A stretch of 36,425 bases of DNA from Prevotella pallens ATCC 700821. Lineage in GTDB: Bacteria > Bacteroidota > Bacteroidia > Bacteroidales > Bacteroidaceae. Shown here piece after piece: positions 1-8,464 of this stretch; position 1 is the stretch's first letter, and each line of letters starts with the position of its first letter. Position numbers and translations under genes: made by a program. The notes beneath the pieces are model-generated. The model was given only the letters and a program-made list of their open reading frames with translations. It was not told the DNA's origin and made no database searches. The DNA is taken from the NCBI RefSeq assembly GCF_000220255.1, contig NZ_GL982513.1:147744-184168 (forward strand), written 5' to 3'.

Positions 1-198
1 TAGCCTTTAACATAGGGAAAATGTGTAGAAAAACCAATCTCAAGGAACTAAAAGCCATTATGGAGGTACTTTTAGGCACCTTCAGATGCTTTATACAAGT
101 TTATATAGGTTATTTAAAGCCCTATAAATCATTTTATATGAAATTAGCAGCATAGCTGCAGTAAATAACGAATTATGTGGTAGACAAGGTAAAGGGGG

Positions 199-240
199 AG
201 AAAAAAGAGGATGTATCAATTTTGACACACCCTCTTTTTT
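199..240 (-). terminator. Intrinsic terminator of tdh
   Basis: An A-rich/T-rich hairpin (AAAAAAGAGG at 201 pairing with CCTCTTTTTT at 231) lies just past the tdh stop codon on the minus strand. It probably works in both directions. Bases 1-198 show no gene, RNA or repeat that I can recognise. Confidence 0.7.
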
Positions 241-291
241 CTTTTATCTTTTGGGAGAATTATTTCAGCCTCCACTTATTTTTACATTAGC

Positions 292-1245
292 TTAGAGCAA
301 TTTTTTGCTGAGCTGTTCGAGCATATCTACTGTCATGCTCTTGAGGTCGTATTGTGGTTTCCAGTTCCATTCGCTACGAGCGCAAGAGTCGTCCAAACGA
401 TCTGGCCAGCTATCAGCAATACCTTGCTTCAATGGGTCTACATCGTAAACCATTTCAAAGTTAGGCTTGTGTTTCTTTATTTCAGCAAATATTTCTTCTG
501 GCTCGAAACTCATAGCTGCAACATTAAAACCATTGTGGTGAATAAGTTTTGTTGGGTCAGCTTCCATCAAAGAAATAGCAGCATGCAATGCATCTGGCAT
601 ATACATCATATCCATGTAGGTGCCTTTATTTATAGGACATACAAACTTTTCGCCCTTAACTGCAGAATAATAAATATCTACAGCATAGTCGGTTGTACCG
701 CCACCTGGAGGTGTTACATGAGAAATGATACCTGGGAAACGTACCGAACGAGTGTCTACACCATATTTTTTCTGATAATAGTCTGATAACAATTCGGTTG
801 TTACTTTAGAAACTCCATAAATTGTTCCTGGACGTTGAACAGTGTCTTGTGGTGTCATGTCGTGAGGAGTGCTTGGACCGAACGAACCAATAGAGCTTGG
901 TGTGAACACTGCACACTTGTTTTCGCGAGCAATTTCAAGAATGTTCCACAAACCATCAATACCAATTTTCCAAGCCAAACGTGGTTTTCCTTCTGCTACT
1001 ACTGATAGTAATGCTGCAAGATTGTAGATTGTGTCGATGTTATATTTCTTCACCACTGCAGCTATCATTTCTGGATTGGTAACATCACATTCTGCAGATG
1101 GACCTCCTTCGAGAAGTTCGCCAGTAGGTTCTGCTCCTTTTATGAAACCTGCAACTACGTTGTTGCCACCGTAAATACTGCGTAACTCTCTTACAAGCTC
1201 TGAGCCTATCTGCCCTGTAGAGCCAACAACTAAAATATTTTTCAT
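292..1245 (-). CDS. tdh: L-threonine 3-dehydrogenase, NAD-epimerase type
   Basis: A short-chain/epimerase-fold NAD-dependent enzyme of 317 aa. It should oxidise L-threonine to 2-amino-3-ketobutyrate in the cytoplasm. The N-terminus has the Rossmann motif GSTGQIG (residues 8-14), and the catalytic Tyr-x3-Lys is Y143/K147 (YGVSK). This is the epimerase-like Tdh common in Bacteroidetes, not the zinc alcohol-dehydrogenase type of E. coli. It is divergent from kbl, whose product uses the unstable ketobutyrate, so the two form one pathway unit around a 184-bp shared upstream region. A related sugar-nucleotide epimerase is the main alternative; the kbl neighbour makes Tdh much likelier. Confidence 0.92.
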   Translation of the reverse strand: MKNILVVGSTGQIGSELVRELRSIYGGNNVVAGFIKGAEPTGELLEGGPSAECDVTNPEMIAAVVKKYNIDTIYNLAALLSVVAEGKPRLAWKIGIDGLWNILEIARENKCAVFTPSSIGSFGPSTPHDMTPQDTVQRPGTIYGVSKVTTELLSDYYQKKYGVDTRSVRFPGIISHVTPPGGGTTDYAVDIYYSAVKGEKFVCPINKGTYMDMMYMPDALHAAISLMEADPTKLIHHNGFNVAAMSFEPEEIFAEIKKHKPNFEMVYDVDPLKQGIADSWPDRLDDSCARSEWNWKPQYDLKSMTVDMLEQLSKKLL

Positions 1246-1279
1246 ATTATTATTAAATAGATTTTATCGTTTTATGCCA

Positions 1280-1287
1280 CAAAGTTA
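1280..1287 (-). promoter_or_regulatory. Promoter -7 element for tdh
   Basis: On the minus strand this reads TAACTTTG, a match to the Bacteroidetes -7 consensus TAnnTTTG, 35 bp upstream of the tdh start. A clear -33 TTTG box was not seen at the usual spacing. For kbl on the other strand only a weak candidate (ACCTTTG near 1396) is visible. Confidence 0.5.
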
Positions 1288-1429
1288 AGTACTTTTTTGA
1301 TTAATTTAGAAATTAGAAGTATTAATGTTGTATAAAAAAACAGTTTACCCACAAAATAATTAGTATTTCAGTTTCTTTTCTCAAAAAATATAAGGACCTT
1401 TGTATGCGAATAATTAAAAACTTTATACT

Positions 1430-2617
1430 ATGTATGGTAAAATGAAACAACATCTCTGCAATTCACTCGCAGGACTCAAAGATGCAGGTCTTTACAAGGA
1501 AGAACGTATTATAGAAGGACCACAGCAAGCTGAAATATTAGTAAAAGGCAAGAAAGTACTAAATTTCTGTGCTAACAACTATCTCGGTTTATCTAACCAC
1601 CCTCGCCTTATAGAAGGTGCAAAAGCTATGATGGACAAGCGTGGTTTTGGTATGTCTTCAGTACGTTTTATCTGTGGAACACAAGATATCCATAAGGAAC
1701 TTGAGGCTGCTATTTCTGATTATTTCAAAACAGAAGATACAATTCTCTACGCTGCTTGCTTCGATGCCAACGGGGGTATATTTGGAGCTTTGTTTAACGA
1801 AGAAGATGCTATTATTTCTGACGCATTAAACCACGCTTCTATTATAGACGGTGTTCGCCTTTGTAAGGCAAAACGTTACCGTTACGCTAATGGTAATATG
1901 GAAGAATTGGAGAAATGTTTGCAAGAAGCACAGGCTCAACGTTTCCGCATTGTTGTTACCGATGGTGTTTTCTCTATGGACGGCAACGTTGCTCCGATGG
2001 ACAAGATTTGCGATTTGGCAGAAAAATACGATGCACTTGTTATGGTAGACGAAAGCCACTCTGCAGGTGTGGTTGGCGAAACTGGACACGGTGTTAGTGA
2101 ACTTTGCAAGACTTACGGTCGTGTTGATATTTACACAGGCACACTTGGTAAAGCATTTGGTGGTGCACTTGGTGGTTTCACTACTGGTCGCAAAGAGATA
2201 ATAGATATGCTTCGTCAGAATAGTCGTCCTTATCTCTTCTCAAATTCGCTGGCTCCAAGCATTATCGGCGCAAGTCTCGAAGTGTTCAAAATGCTGAAAG
2301 AAAGCAACGAATTGCACGACAAGTTGGTTGAAAACGTAAATTACTTCCGCGAAAAAATGATGGCTGCAGGTTTCGATATTAAACCTACACAAAGTGCTAT
2401 CTGCGCCGTTATGCTTTACGATGCAAAACTTTCACAAGTTTACGCTTCAAAGATGCTCGAAGAAGGTATTTACGTTACTGGTTTCTACTATCCAGTTGTT
2501 CCAAAGAACGAAGCTCGTATTCGTGTTCAGATTTCTGCAGGTCATAATCGCGAACAACTTGATAAGTGTATCAATGCTTTCATTAAGATTGGCAAGGAAC
2601 TTGGTGTGCTAAAATAA
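1430..2617 (+). CDS. kbl: 2-amino-3-ketobutyrate CoA ligase (glycine C-acetyltransferase)
   Basis: A PLP enzyme of the alpha-oxoamine synthase family, 395 aa, the normal length for Kbl. It cleaves 2-amino-3-ketobutyrate with CoA into glycine and acetyl-CoA. Visible features are the substrate loop FCANNYLGLS (47-56), VDESHS with the cofactor Asp207 and His210, and the PLP lysine K241 in TGTLGKAFGG. It is divergent from tdh and completes the threonine-to-glycine route. The start ATG at 1430 is supported by the conserved N-terminus. KAS-like synthases for biotin (BioF) or sphingolipid (Spt) are relatives, but the tdh neighbour decides the call. Confidence 0.95.
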   Translation: MYGKMKQHLCNSLAGLKDAGLYKEERIIEGPQQAEILVKGKKVLNFCANNYLGLSNHPRLIEGAKAMMDKRGFGMSSVRFICGTQDIHKELEAAISDYFKTEDTILYAACFDANGGIFGALFNEEDAIISDALNHASIIDGVRLCKAKRYRYANGNMEELEKCLQEAQAQRFRIVVTDGVFSMDGNVAPMDKICDLAEKYDALVMVDESHSAGVVGETGHGVSELCKTYGRVDIYTGTLGKAFGGALGGFTTGRKEIIDMLRQNSRPYLFSNSLAPSIIGASLEVFKMLKESNELHDKLVENVNYFREKMMAAGFDIKPTQSAICAVMLYDAKLSQVYASKMLEEGIYVTGFYYPVVPKNEARIRVQISAGHNREQLDKCINAFIKIGKELGVLK

Positions 2618-2645
2618 GTCGCAGAAGCTATCAACATAATACAAT

Positions 2646-2690
2646 AAGGTGGACTTAACACAACGTTGGCTGTGCTAAATCCACCTTTTT
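2646..2690 (+). terminator. Intrinsic terminator of kbl
   Basis: The hairpin arms AAGGTGGA..TTAACACA and TGTGCTAA..TCCACCTT are followed by a T run, 28 bp after the kbl stop codon. Confidence 0.85.
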
Positions 2691-2735
2691 ATTTTGAATA
2701 TCTACACTTCTATTAATTACTAAGTACGATAAAAA

Positions 2736-3548
2736 ATGACATTACACGACGCTATTATTTGCATATTAAAAAGTCATGGTACAGCAATGAGCTATTCTGA
2801 TATTGCGGAAGAGATAAATTCTAAGAGATTATATTTGAAGAATGATAAATCTATGATTTCAAAAGTTCAGATTTCAGCTCGTGCGAGAAAACATCCAGAA
2901 CTGTTTGTTATAGAAAACGCTAAAATCTTTCTTAGAACATCTGGTGAGAACAGAGTAAGTCCTAAAGAGAAGAAGTTTTCAAATTTGAACAAGTGTTCTT
3001 CTTCATTACTTCCAAATAACAAAGGTAAAATGAAGGAAAAGGCTGTTACACGATACGATTCTTCTAATTTCAAGAAATGTCTTGAACCATGGATAGACGA
3101 AAAAACAAAGGTTCTTATCTTAGGTACAATGCCTGGAGATGTTTCTATTAAAGAACGGTCCTATTATCTCAATCCACGCAATGCGTTTTGGAAAATTATG
3201 AATAAGCTTTTCAACTCAACAGAACATTTGGATAAAAGTCGAGATTTTCTAAGTGGTATTGGCATAGGACTGTGGGATGTATATAAGGAAGGGGGTAGAA
3301 AAGGTAGTTGTGATGCTGGATTTTCATGCGATTTAAAAACTAATGATATACAAGGGGTATTGAACCGACATAAGTCTATTAAATATATTGTCTTTAATGG
3401 TCAAAAACCTCAAAAAGTTTTTTTGCAAAAGATAGGTAAGGTTAATATACCTTGTATTGTGTTGCCGTCTACATCATCTTCCAACAGCCATAAGTCTTTT
3501 GATGAGAAGCTTGAGGCTTGGGGAAAATTAAAGAAAATATTAATATAA
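2736..3548 (+). CDS. HARE-HTH domain fused to DNA-deoxyinosine glycosylase
   Basis: A two-domain protein of 270 aa. Residues 1-68 look like a HARE-HTH winged-helix domain (LHDAIICIL, YSDIAEEI, then basic ARARKHPELF), a DNA-binding module often joined to DNA-modification or repair enzymes. A polar lysine-rich linker (about 70-105) leads to a glycosylase domain (about 110-270) of the uracil-DNA-glycosylase superfamily. It has the signature GTMPGD near 122-127, YYLNPRNAFWK for base and backbone contact, and a C-terminal SxSSSN-type loop. This points to the hypoxanthine (deoxyinosine)/uracil glycosylase group that starts base excision repair of deaminated bases. It appears to be a single gene. 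Substrate preference between hypoxanthine and uracil cannot be read from the sequence. Confidence 0.75.
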   Translation: MTLHDAIICILKSHGTAMSYSDIAEEINSKRLYLKNDKSMISKVQISARARKHPELFVIENAKIFLRTSGENRVSPKEKKFSNLNKCSSSLLPNNKGKMKEKAVTRYDSSNFKKCLEPWIDEKTKVLILGTMPGDVSIKERSYYLNPRNAFWKIMNKLFNSTEHLDKSRDFLSGIGIGLWDVYKEGGRKGSCDAGFSCDLKTNDIQGVLNRHKSIKYIVFNGQKPQKVFLQKIGKVNIPCIVLPSTSSSNSHKSFDEKLEAWGKLKKILI

Positions 3549-3692
3549 CAATCTTTTTTCGTGTTTAAGGTGTTGTGAGAACTTTCGTCAATATGCTTAT
3601 TGTCATACCAAATGTTGAAAACGAATAAATTGTGAAACGTTAAATGATTTTGCGATAATTATTCTTCGACGATAAGTTTTAAATTTCTGCCT

Positions 3693-4331
3693 TTATTTTT
3701 TCCGCACAATGGTTAGCCCATCGCGTAAAGGAAGAATAACATTTTCTACCCGAGTATCGGTTGCAACAAAATCGTTGAACTTGCAAATGCCTTGTGTTTG
3801 ATGGTCGTGTTCGTAAGCTTTATCGGTAACGTGTCCGTCCCACAGCGTATTATCGGCAAGAATATAACCTCCAGAACGCAACATTTTTAGCACGGTTTCG
3901 TAAGTTTCCAAATAAGTCCGTTTGTCGCCGTCCACAAAAACCATATCGAAAGTAATGCCTAACTTTGGTGCTTCTATATTAGCATCACCAATGCGAAAGT
4001 CTATTTTGTAGGCTACTTCACACCCTTCTATCCACGGACGTGTAAAGTCTTCCATCTCGTCGTTTATTTCAAACGTATAGAGTTTGCCGTCGTCTGGCAG
4101 ACCTTCTGCAATGCAAATGGCAGAATATCCACTAAAAGTTCCCACTTCCAACACATTTTTTGGTTGCACCATTTGTACCAACATTTTTAATAATCGCCCT
4201 TGCAAATGCCCACTTGCCATTCGTCCGTGAATGGTATGTATGTTGGTTGCTCGGTAAAGTCGGTACAAATAGTCGCCTTCTGGGGCAATATGGTCTAAAA
4301 TGTACTTATCTATCTGTTCGGTTTCCGTCAT
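3693..4331 (-). CDS. SAM-dependent O-methyltransferase, caffeoyl-CoA OMT-like
   Basis: A class I methyltransferase of the O-methyltransferase family 3 type, 212 aa. The SAM-binding motif is VLEVGTFSGYS, followed by the acidic ribose-binding region TFEINDEM. FVDGDKRTYLETYE and ILADNTLWDGHV give the metal-binding aspartates and DN pair typical of cation-dependent catechol-type OMTs. The substrate is unknown; bacterial members methylate small catechols or are of unknown role. It starts 18 bp after aroQ on the same strand, so the two are probably co-transcribed from the aroQ promoter. That link to the shikimate pathway may be incidental. Confidence 0.85.
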   Translation of the reverse strand: MTETEQIDKYILDHIAPEGDYLYRLYRATNIHTIHGRMASGHLQGRLLKMLVQMVQPKNVLEVGTFSGYSAICIAEGLPDDGKLYTFEINDEMEDFTRPWIEGCEVAYKIDFRIGDANIEAPKLGITFDMVFVDGDKRTYLETYETVLKMLRSGGYILADNTLWDGHVTDKAYEHDHQTQGICKFNDFVATDTRVENVILPLRDGLTIVRKK

Positions 4332-4349
4332 TTGTTTGCCTTTTTGCTT

Positions 4350-4781
4350 TTAAGAATTGGCATTTATAGTTTTCAAAGCTTCCACTGCAAGCCTATAACT
4401 GTCCATTCCAAATCCCTGAATAGTTCCAATACAAGCAGAAGCTATCATAGAATGGTTACGATATTCTTCGCGACTATTTACATTACTTATATGTACCTCT
4501 ACAACGGGTGCAGTAATAGCCCTAATACAGTCTAACAGTGCTATACTTGTATGCGTATATGCCCCAGCATTCAGCACAATACCATCGTAAGCGAACCCCA
4601 CTTCCTGCAACTTGTTTATAAGTTCGCCCTCTACGTTGCTCTGATAGTACTCAATGTCTACATCAGCATACATTGCACGCAATTTTGTTAGATAGGTTTC
4701 CATAGGCATTTTACCATAAATGTTGGGTTCTCGTTTGCCTAACAAATTAAGGTTTGGACCATTAACTACGATTATTTTCAT
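4350..4781 (-). CDS. aroQ: 3-dehydroquinate dehydratase, type II
   Basis: A small cytoplasmic shikimate-pathway enzyme of 143 aa, normal for type II. It dehydrates 3-dehydroquinate to 3-dehydroshikimate. Signatures in order: GPNLNLLGKREP with the catalytic Arg17, IYG with Tyr22, QSNVEGELI, LNAGAYTHTS with His77, EVHISN with His97, and GFGMDSY near the end. All expected catalytic residues are present. First gene of a probable two-gene operon with the downstream O-methyltransferase. Its promoter region overlaps that of xerD. Confidence 0.95.
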   Translation of the reverse strand: MKIIVVNGPNLNLLGKREPNIYGKMPMETYLTKLRAMYADVDIEYYQSNVEGELINKLQEVGFAYDGIVLNAGAYTHTSIALLDCIRAITAPVVEVHISNVNSREEYRNHSMIASACIGTIQGFGMDSYRLAVEALKTINANS

Positions 4782-4798
4782 ATTACACAGAAATTATT

Positions 4799-4836
4799 TA
4801 ACTTTGCACTCATTGGGCACAACCTCTGCAAAAATA
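4799..4836. promoter_or_regulatory. Divergent promoters for xerD and aroQ
   Basis: TAACTTTG at 4799-4806 on the plus strand and TATTTTTG on the minus strand (4829-4836) both match the Bacteroidetes -7 consensus. They sit back to back in the 64-bp gap between aroQ and xerD, so the two transcripts could compete for polymerase. Confidence 0.55.
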
Positions 4837-4845
4837 CACAATAAT

Positions 4846-5775
4846 ATGCAAACGAGCAAAGAAACAAGTTCTAATCTTATTCATAAGTACCTACGCTATT
4901 TAAAGTTGGAAAAAGGTTATTCGCCAAATACATTAGAAGCCTACATTCGTGATGTAGACAAATTGTTGATTTTTTTAGCCGACGAACAGAAAATACCACA
5001 AGAGGCAAAGTTGGAAGATATAGAAAACTTTGCTGCTGCTATTGGCGATTTGGGAATTGGTGCCCGTTCGTTGGCTCGAATTTTAAGTGGAGTAAGGCAG
5101 TTTTATCGTTTCTTAGTGCTCGATGGATATATAGAAGCCGACCCTACCGAATTGCTCGAATCGCCAAAACAACCACAACATTTGCCAGAAGTGCTTTCTA
5201 CTGCCGAAGTTGATATGCTTGAAAGTGCCATAGATTTATCTAAATGGGAAGGACATAGAAACCGTGCCATTATAGAAACTTTGTTTTCGTGCGGATTACG
5301 TGTATCAGAACTTACACATCTTAAGCTGTCAAATCTCTATCGCGAAGAACAATTTGTGCGAGTTATGGGTAAAGGTTCTAAAGAACGTTTGGTACCAATT
5401 TCTCCAAGAGCCTTGCAAGAATTGGATTTTTGGTTTGCCGACCGTAATGCTATGAAGATAAAAGAAGGAGAAGAAGACTATATTTTCTTAAACAGACGTG
5501 GTGCGCATCTCACTCGGACCATGATTTTGATAATGATTAAGAATTATGCCAAAGATGCTGGCATAAAAAAAACTATATCGCCACACACATTGCGACACTC
5601 GTTTGCCACAGCTTTGCTCGAAGGTGGGGCTAATTTGCGTGCCATTCAGGCTATGCTTGGACACGAAAGCATTAGCACAACCGAAATTTATACGCATATA
5701 GACACCACTACTCTGCGCAAAGAAATTCTGGAACATCACCCACGAAACATTGCTTACAAACAACAACACCAGTAA
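4846..5775 (+). CDS. xerD: Tyrosine recombinase XerD
   Basis: A site-specific recombinase of 309 aa that would act at dif with XerC to resolve chromosome dimers. An N-terminal SAM-like core-binding domain (KYLRYLKLEKGYSPNTLEAYIRD) is followed by the catalytic domain. Visible catalytic residues are Arg in CGLRVSELTHL, Lys in MGKGSKERLVPI, HTLRHSF (His and Arg), LGHESISTTEIYTHI (His and the Tyr nucleophile). I chose ATG 4846 rather than an in-frame start further upstream because the family begins here and the upstream part overlaps aroQ and both promoters. It is followed 24 bp later by the ThiD-like gene. Confidence 0.9.
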   Translation: MQTSKETSSNLIHKYLRYLKLEKGYSPNTLEAYIRDVDKLLIFLADEQKIPQEAKLEDIENFAAAIGDLGIGARSLARILSGVRQFYRFLVLDGYIEADPTELLESPKQPQHLPEVLSTAEVDMLESAIDLSKWEGHRNRAIIETLFSCGLRVSELTHLKLSNLYREEQFVRVMGKGSKERLVPISPRALQELDFWFADRNAMKIKEGEEDYIFLNRRGAHLTRTMILIMIKNYAKDAGIKKTISPHTLRHSFATALLEGGANLRAIQAMLGHESISTTEIYTHIDTTTLRKEILEHHPRNIAYKQQHQ

Positions 5776-5799
5776 CAAACTCTTGTTTACACACCAACT

Positions 5800-6957
5800 A
5801 TGGAAAGAAAAACTACCATTCTTACTATAACTGGCTCGGACAGTACGGGCGGTTCGGGAATTCAAGCCGATATTAAAACCATAACTATGTTAGGAGCCTA
5901 TGCGGCTACTGCAATAACTTCGGTTACTGCACAAGATTCGGAAGGCATTCGACAATTATACGACATTCCTGCCGAAGTGCTGAATTTGCAAATTTGTGCG
6001 GTGTTGAACGATTTAAAACCCAATGCTGTGAAGATTGGTATGCTTAGAAATGTAGAACAAGTAATTGCCGTTGAACACCTGCTGCGTAAATACAAACCTG
6101 AATTTGTGGTTTTAGACGCCGTTATTATTAGTAGTAGTGGCAAAATGCTTATGCCAAACGAGGTGGTTAATGCTGTGGTGCAACGTCTTTTTCCATTAAG
6201 CAGCATTGTTATTATGCAACAAAATAGTGCTGCCTATATGTTGCACGAAAAAGAAACACACAGCAACGAGGCTTTGGAACTATTGGCACGAAAAATTCTG
6301 CAATTAGGAAGTGCGGCTGTTGTGTTGCAAGGAGGAATTGTTACCAAAGCATCGTTTACCGATGTGTTGGTAGAAAAAAACAAAACAGCACACTTTTATA
6401 CTCGACCTGGCTTTATAGACCGCATTACTCACGGTTCGGGCGGAGCATTTACATCGGCAGTTGCTGTTAATTTGTGTGCTGGAAACAGTGTAGAACAAGC
6501 CATTGGAAAGGCATCTGACTATATGTGCCAACTTATTTTACGGTCTGCCGACTCTAATTTTGGTACCAATGTTCTACTTTTAGACCATAGCAGCGATTTG
6601 CCACAACAAACAATTTCCGAAAGAATGTTGGAACTATACAACCAACTTATGGACAACATTGCTGCCAATCATCGTAAAACGGGCGAAGTGCGTTTCTATG
6701 CCGATGCGCTAAATGTAACACCACGCTATTTAGCACAAATAACCAGACGTGTTGCAGGACGAACACCAAAACAACTTATAGACGATTACATTATAAAAGA
6801 GGTGGAAACCTATCTTATAGGGACTACTCAAAACATTCAAGAAATAGCTTTCACTTTCGGTTTTTCGTCGCAGGTACAGTTCAATAAGTTTTTTAAAAAA
6901 ATGAAAGGTTGTGCACCAGGACAATACAGAAAAAAAGCAAAAAGTGTGGTGGTGTAG
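5800..6957 (+). CDS. ThiD/PdxK-like kinase domain fused to AraC-type HTH
   Basis: A fusion of 385 aa. Residues 1-270 form a ribokinase-fold domain like HMP/HMP-P kinase (ThiD): TGSDSTGGSGIQADIKT (11-27), the VVLD region (103-106), and HGSGGAF (211-217). In active ThiD the last motif is HGTGC or HGTGD, where Cys or Asp helps catalysis; here the equivalent position is Gly215, so kinase activity is doubtful. Residues 290-380 are an AraC-family double helix-turn-helix (VTPRYLAQITRRVAGRTPKQLIDDYI, then IQEIAFTFGFSSQVQFNKFFKK). The layout suggests a one-component regulator that senses a pyrimidine or B6-type vitamer. A bifunctional kinase/regulator is the alternative. It lies 24 bp after xerD with no terminator seen between them. 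No thiamin genes lie nearby. Confidence 0.8.
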   Translation: MERKTTILTITGSDSTGGSGIQADIKTITMLGAYAATAITSVTAQDSEGIRQLYDIPAEVLNLQICAVLNDLKPNAVKIGMLRNVEQVIAVEHLLRKYKPEFVVLDAVIISSSGKMLMPNEVVNAVVQRLFPLSSIVIMQQNSAAYMLHEKETHSNEALELLARKILQLGSAAVVLQGGIVTKASFTDVLVEKNKTAHFYTRPGFIDRITHGSGGAFTSAVAVNLCAGNSVEQAIGKASDYMCQLILRSADSNFGTNVLLLDHSSDLPQQTISERMLELYNQLMDNIAANHRKTGEVRFYADALNVTPRYLAQITRRVAGRTPKQLIDDYIIKEVETYLIGTTQNIQEIAFTFGFSSQVQFNKFFKKMKGCAPGQYRKKAKSVVV

Positions 6958-7089
6958 AAACAGAAACTTCTCGGTGTCTATTAACCATTGCTAAGTTATG
7001 CTTCTTTTCTTTTTCAGAAAAAACTGAATACTTTGCACATTCGGTTCTTTCTTATTTTTTGGTGTTGCATAAACTGAAATAAGATGAAC

Positions 7090-7320
7090 AAACCTTCGTT
7101 ACCATTCAGCGTGAATAGAGAATTTGCCGAAACTCTATATACTACTATAAGTTTGAAAAACATTTGCTGTCATTTTTAACATTTGCTGTAGTTAATTGTT
7201 TTTCAACACATTACAAACAGCATTCGAATGACAGAAGTGACAGCAAAATAAATTTTGTGCGCGAAGCCTGTCAAGGCGTTTCTTTATTTTACCTCGCATA
7301 TTTACGAAAGCTACCAAGAA
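7090..7320. repeat. Island repeat, copy A (truncated)
   Basis: This matches 20220-20450 (copy C) almost base for base over 231 bp, and 11891-12094 (copy B) from its internal GAATTTGCCG onwards. It contains the 83-bp core 7164-7246 with perfect 9-bp inverted ends TTGCTGTCA/TGACAGCAA. Copies B and C continue about 140 bp further than A. It has no convincing open frame. Confidence 0.85.
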
Positions 7321-7321
7321 T

Positions 7322-7338
7322 TTTTGTCATATAAGCCA
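7322..7338. repeat. 17-bp direct repeat, left copy (candidate att)
   Basis: TTTTGTCATATAAGCCA occurs here and again at 11874-11890. This copy sits directly after repeat A and 14 bp before the integrase remnant. The other sits directly before repeat B. The two would bound a 4.5-kb insertion. That they are attachment sites is an inference. Confidence 0.4.
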
Positions 7339-7351
7339 ACATTTCAGCTGC

Positions 7352-7528
7352 CATAGTTTGAGAAAGACATTTGGAAGACAAGTTTATAATATGAATAGTA
7401 ACAATGCAGAACTGGCACTGATCAAGCTAATGGAACTTTTCAACCATTCATCTGTAGCTATTACCAAACGGTATCTTGGATTACGTAAGGAAGAAATCTT
7501 GGAAACCTACGACTGTCTTACATTCTAA
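7352..7528 (+). pseudogene. C-terminal remnant of a tyrosine recombinase/integrase
   Basis: An open frame of 58 codons plus stop with no start. It begins HSLRKTFGRQVY and continues ALIKLMELFNHSSVAITKRYLGL, giving the catalytic HxLR, the NHSS region and the Tyr nucleophile of an integrase. The style is that of Bacteroidetes mobile-element integrases, where the end reads ...RRYLGLRQEEI. The rest of the gene (about 300 aa) is missing; upstream is the 17-bp repeat and repeat A. It marks an old insertion end. Confidence 0.8.
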
Positions 7529-7682
7529 GCAGTAACATTTTTCAGAGAATAATTCTTTTATACACCCCATACTAAAAATGTCATCACATGCTGAATAACA
7601 AACAAAACACCCTTAAAATAGAAAAATCACTCTGTTATACAAACTTTTTACAAGAAAGAAACATTTAATAAGAAAAATTATC

Positions 7683-8014
7683 TATCTTTGCAGTTGAACT
7701 TCCAGTACGTCTGTGTGCAGATGTGCGTTACAAAGAGTTCAACTTTTAAAAAGAGCGTTTGCTTTAATTATCCTTCCTCTGAAACGTGGAAAATTTCAAT
7801 ACTGCAAGGATGATGACAGCAAGGCTCACGCTTGGGATTATTGTACCCTTACCAATGGGGATAATATACCTCAATGCGTGGGCTATTGTTGATTATCTGC
7901 AGTAGGTACTTTCCACGACCACAGAGGAGATAACAGCAATAGTTCCCACGCTTTTTCCATTTACCTAAATAGTAACCGCTTACTTCTGGGAAACAGTTGG
8001 CAAAAAGACATAGT
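7683..8014 (+). promoter_or_regulatory. Promoter and structured 5' leader of the HEPN/PBP operon
   Basis: TATCTTTG at 7683-7690 matches the -7 consensus. Directly after it, GTTGAACT (7693) pairs with AGTTCAAC (7736-7743), followed by four T. Then comes a long hairpin, GCGTGGG at 7876-7882 pairing with CCCACGC ending at 7951; its flanks CTATTG/CAATAG and TTATCT/AGATAA also pair. Five T follow (7952-7956). An earlier CACGCTTGGGATTATTGT (from about 7833) resembles the 5' arm and could compete for the 3' arm, as in an attenuator. The first gene starts 58 bp past the T run. The region has no convincing ORF. Confidence 0.55.
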
Positions 8015-8464
8015 ATGCCAATAAAAATGATTAATGGATTTAATGAAGACAAACTTTTTATCCTTTATGCCTACTTATGTAGGTACGAGCATAAGATAAA
8101 GGGTATCAACACTTTAAAAGAACTTACTTCGATGTACCCTAATCTTCACAAGTTGGAGAGCTTGATTTCTTCTTTTTCATGTAACATCGTAAAACGAGAG
8201 TCCATGCCAGCTATGGGACTTCTTGCTTTACCTAATATACTATATATGACCAATAGTAAAAACTCTAAAGTTTTATCTTTTCTTACACATATTAGAAATT
8301 CCATCGCACATGGTCAAATTATGAAAGAAAAAGATTATATACATATCATTGATTATAGTGAGAACAAAAATACAAAAGAGAAAATATACACAGCAAGGGG
8401 GAAAGTGGAAATTCTCAAGATAGAAGCTATTTTAGATTTAGTTATTGAAAATGTGGAACTATGA
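8015..8464 (+). CDS. HEPN-like protein with an Rx4H motif
   Basis: 149 aa, no close family recognised by eye. Residues 94-99 (RNSIAH in LTHIRNSIAHGQ) match the R-N-x3-H motif of HEPN domains, which in many toxins and defence proteins form an RNA-cleaving site. The helical pattern and the motif's place near the middle fit small HEPN proteins such as the pEK499-p136-like type; that specific family is a guess. I used ATG 8015; a TTG 18 bp upstream is in frame. It is the first gene of an operon and overlaps the next gene by 4 bp, so translation is coupled. A non-catalytic HEPN antitoxin or binding protein is also possible. Confidence 0.5.
   Translation: MPIKMINGFNEDKLFILYAYLCRYEHKIKGINTLKELTSMYPNLHKLESLISSFSCNIVKRESMPAMGLLALPNILYMTNSKNSKVLSFLTHIRNSIAHGQIMKEKDYIHIIDYSENKNTKEKIYTARGKVEILKIEAILDLVIENVEL

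Noticed and set aside
1826..2089. ORFs on the other strand and frames inside kbl, and similar ones within tdh, the fimbrillin-like gene and other long genes
   Set aside because: They are shadows of strongly supported genes with no family features.
7683..8014. Retron or group II intron RNA
   Set aside because: No reverse transcriptase lies near either leader.
7849..8052. Minus-strand 67-codon ORF
   Set aside because: It lies over the long leader hairpin and the start of the HEPN gene; its composition reflects the inverted repeat.
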